64,000 nucleotides of DNA from Pocillopora verrucosa (lineage: Eukaryota > Cnidaria > Anthozoa > Scleractinia > Pocilloporidae): positions 14,587,940-14,651,939 of the forward strand of contig NC_089313.1 of the NCBI RefSeq assembly GCF_036669915.1, in the 5' to 3' direction. This document shows positions 61,921 through 64,000 of the stretch, in pieces. How positions within the stretch are numbered: the stretch's first letter is position 1; each line of letters opens with the position of its first letter. The notes under the pieces were generated by a model, which saw nothing but the letters and a program-made list of their open reading frames with translations, searched no databases and was not told the origin of the DNA. The position numbers and the translations under genes were made by a program.

Positions 61921-64000
61921 AAACACAAAGGTAACTATAAAAGGAAACTAAACTTGCGTGAGATACGTAACAATCACAAGAAACGGGAGCCTAAGTTGCA
62001 GGGGGCGCACAAATAAAACAATGAAATGAAAAGGCAGCTAAAGTTGTGCGAGTTAAAACGTAACAATCAAAGAAAAGCCAGCTAAATTTGCGCGAGAGAC
62101 AAGTGTAACAATCAAATGAAAGGGCAGCTAAAGTTGTGCGAGATACAAGCGTAACAATCAAATGAAAGGACAGCTAAAGTCGCGCGAGAAAGTAAGGCAA
62201 CTATCAAATGAAAGGAAAGCTAAAGTTTCCCGGGTATAATCATAACAATCAATTGGAAGGACAGCTGAATTTGTGCAAGATACAAGTCTAACAACCATAT
62301 GAAAGAACAGTTAAAGTTGCGCGAGATACAAACGTAGCAATAAGTAAAAGAACTGCCAAATTTGTGCAAGATACAGAAGTAATAAGCAAATGAAAGAACA
62401 GTATAAGTTGTGCGAGATACAAACGTAGCAAGCAAATGAAAGAACAGCTAAAGTTGTGCGAGACACAAACGTAACAAGCAAACGAAAGAACAGCTAAAGT
62501 TACGCGAGATACAAACGTAACAAGCAAACGAAAGAACAGCTAAAGTTACGCGAGATACCAACGTAAAAAGCAAACGAAAGAACAGCTAAAGTTGTGCGAG
62601 ATACAAACATAACAAGCAAACGAAAGAACAGCTAAAGTTGCCCGACATACAAACGTAACAATCAAATGAAAGTACAGCTAAAGTTGCGCGAGATACAAAC
62701 ATAACAAGCGAATGAAAGCACAGCTTAAGTTACGCGAAGCACAAACGTAACAAGTAAATGAAAGAACAGCTAAGGTTGCACGTGATACAAACGTAACAAG
62801 TAAATGAAAGAAAAGCTAAAGTTGCGCGAGATACAAACGTAACAAGCAAACGAAAGAACAGCTGAAGTTGTGCAAGACACAAACGTAACAAGCAAACGAA
62901 AGAACAGCTAAGGTTGCGTGAGACACAAACGTAACAATCAAACGAAAGAACAGCTAAAGTTGTGCGAGACACAAACGTAACAAGCAAACGGAAGAACAGC
63001 TAAGGTTGCACGAGACACAAACGTAACAAGCAAACGAAAGAACAGCTAAAGTTGTGCGAGACACAAACGTATCAAGCAAACGAAAGAAAAGCTAAGGTTG
63101 CGCGAGATACAAAGGTAACAAGCAAACGAAAGAACAGCTAAAGTTATGCGAGACACAAACGTAACAAGCAAACGAAAGAACAGCTAAGGTTGCGCGAGAT
63201 ACAAAGGTAACAAGCAAACGAAAGAACAGCTAAAGTTGCACGAGATACAAACGTAACAAGCAAATGAAAGAACAGCCAAAGTTGCGCGAGATACAAACGT
63301 AACAAGCAAATGAAAGAACAGCTTAAGTTACGCGAGACACAAACGTAACGAGCAAATGAAAGAACAGCATAAGTTGCGAAAGATACAAAGGTAACAAGCA
63401 AACGAAAGAACAGTTAAAGTTGTGCAAGACACAAACGTAACAAGCAAAAGGAAGAACAGCTAAGGTTGCGCGAGACACAAATGTAACAAGCAAACGAAAG
63501 AACAGCTAAGGTTGCACGAGACACAAACGTAACAATCAAACGAAAGAACAGCTAAGGTTGCGCGAGATACAAACGTAACAAGCAAACGAAAGAACAGCTA
63601 AAGTTGCGCGAGATACAAACGTAACAAGCAAACGAAATAACAGCTAAAGTTGCGCGAGATACAAACGTAACAAGCAAACGAAATAACAGTTAAAGTTACG
63701 CGAGATACAAACGTAACAAGCAAACGAAAGAACAGCTAAAGTTGCACGAGATACAAACATAACAAGCAAATGAAAGAAAAGCTAAAGTTGCGCGACATAC
63801 AAACGTAACAAGCAAATGAAAGCACAACTTATGTTGCGCGAAATACGACTGTAAGAATCAAACGAAAGAACAGCTAAAGTTGCGCGAGATAAAAACGTAA
63901 GAAGCAAATGAAAGAAAAGCTAAAGTTGCGCGACATAAAAATGTAACAAGCAAATGAAAGCACAACTTATGTTGCGCGAGATACGACCGTAAGAATCACA
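61921..64000. repeat. 46-bp tandem satellite, about 45 copies, running off the window
   Basis: The repeating unit contains AAGTTGCGCGAGATACAAAC, then GTAACAAGCAAACGAAAGAA, then CAGCTA. Successive GTTGCGCG motifs are 46 bases apart (for example 63603 and 63649). The left edge is diverged; homogeneity rises to the right. Two main variants, GTGCGAGACAC and GCGCGAGATAC, partly alternate and suggest a 92-bp higher-order unit. The reverse strand has open frames of 71-85 codons with a 46-residue period; these are by-products of the repeat. Confidence 0.97.

Noticed and set aside
62220..63401. Reverse-strand open frames of 71-85 codons with a repeated Leu/Val/Cys-rich peptide
   Set aside because: They are produced by the 46-bp satellite, whose unit happens to lack stops in that orientation. 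The 46-residue peptide period is the array period read three times. No start context, splicing or independent coding signal.

Overview
The window is intron-rich, AT-rich eukaryotic DNA. It carries animal-specific genes (a ZNRF3/RNF43-type Wnt regulator, myosin XIX, CENP-O, CCHCR1, IFT22), introns mostly of 100-1000 bp, and many small non-autonomous transposons. Gene content, intron density and repeats with the motif CCCTTCGTCAGAGCG suggest an anthozoan cnidarian (stony coral or sea anemone). That placement is inference, as no species marker is present. Gene identities come from reading spliced exons and comparing them with remembered families; exon borders were checked for GT/AG and for phase continuity.

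Layout. 555-4193 (+): the 3' half of a ZNRF3/RNF43-like transmembrane E3 ubiquitin ligase, cut by the left edge. 6849-10908 (-): GOSR1 (GS28), a Golgi SNARE. 11159-23567 (+): MYO19, a 25-exon mitochondrial myosin, divergent from GOSR1 across a 250-bp promoter. 24060-32240 (-): PES1 (pescadillo), convergent with MYO19. 32348-38692 (+): CCHCR1, a long coiled-coil protein sharing a 107-bp bidirectional promoter with PES1 that contains a CACGTG E-box. 39787-41984 (-): a DJ-1/PfpI-type class I glutamine-amidotransferase-like protein of the bacterial/fungal kind. 44390-49198 (-): CENPO (12 exons). 51831-59196 (-): IFT22/RABL5, with an in-frame extra N-terminal exon. 59985-61413 (-): a weakly supported two-exon gene or an alternative IFT22 first exon. 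61921-64000: a 46-bp tandem satellite running off the right edge.

The genes do not form one pathway. They are mostly housekeeping genes (trafficking, ribosome biogenesis, centrosome, kinetochore, cilium) packed head-to-head or tail-to-tail. I found no prokaryotic-style system, CRISPR array or rRNA. Non-coding space is dominated by two piggyBac-like MITE families (TTAA target sites, CCCTTTA ends, about 212 bp, some 14 and 6 copies), a third MITE-like family, tRNA-derived SINEs, a 210-bp near-perfect foldback palindrome and small tandem duplications. The most notable items are the MITE swarm, with two elements sharing one TTAA, the foldback element, the extended IFT22 N-terminus, the bacterial-like DJ-1 gene, the 46-bp satellite, and residual linkage with human chromosomes 17 and 22.
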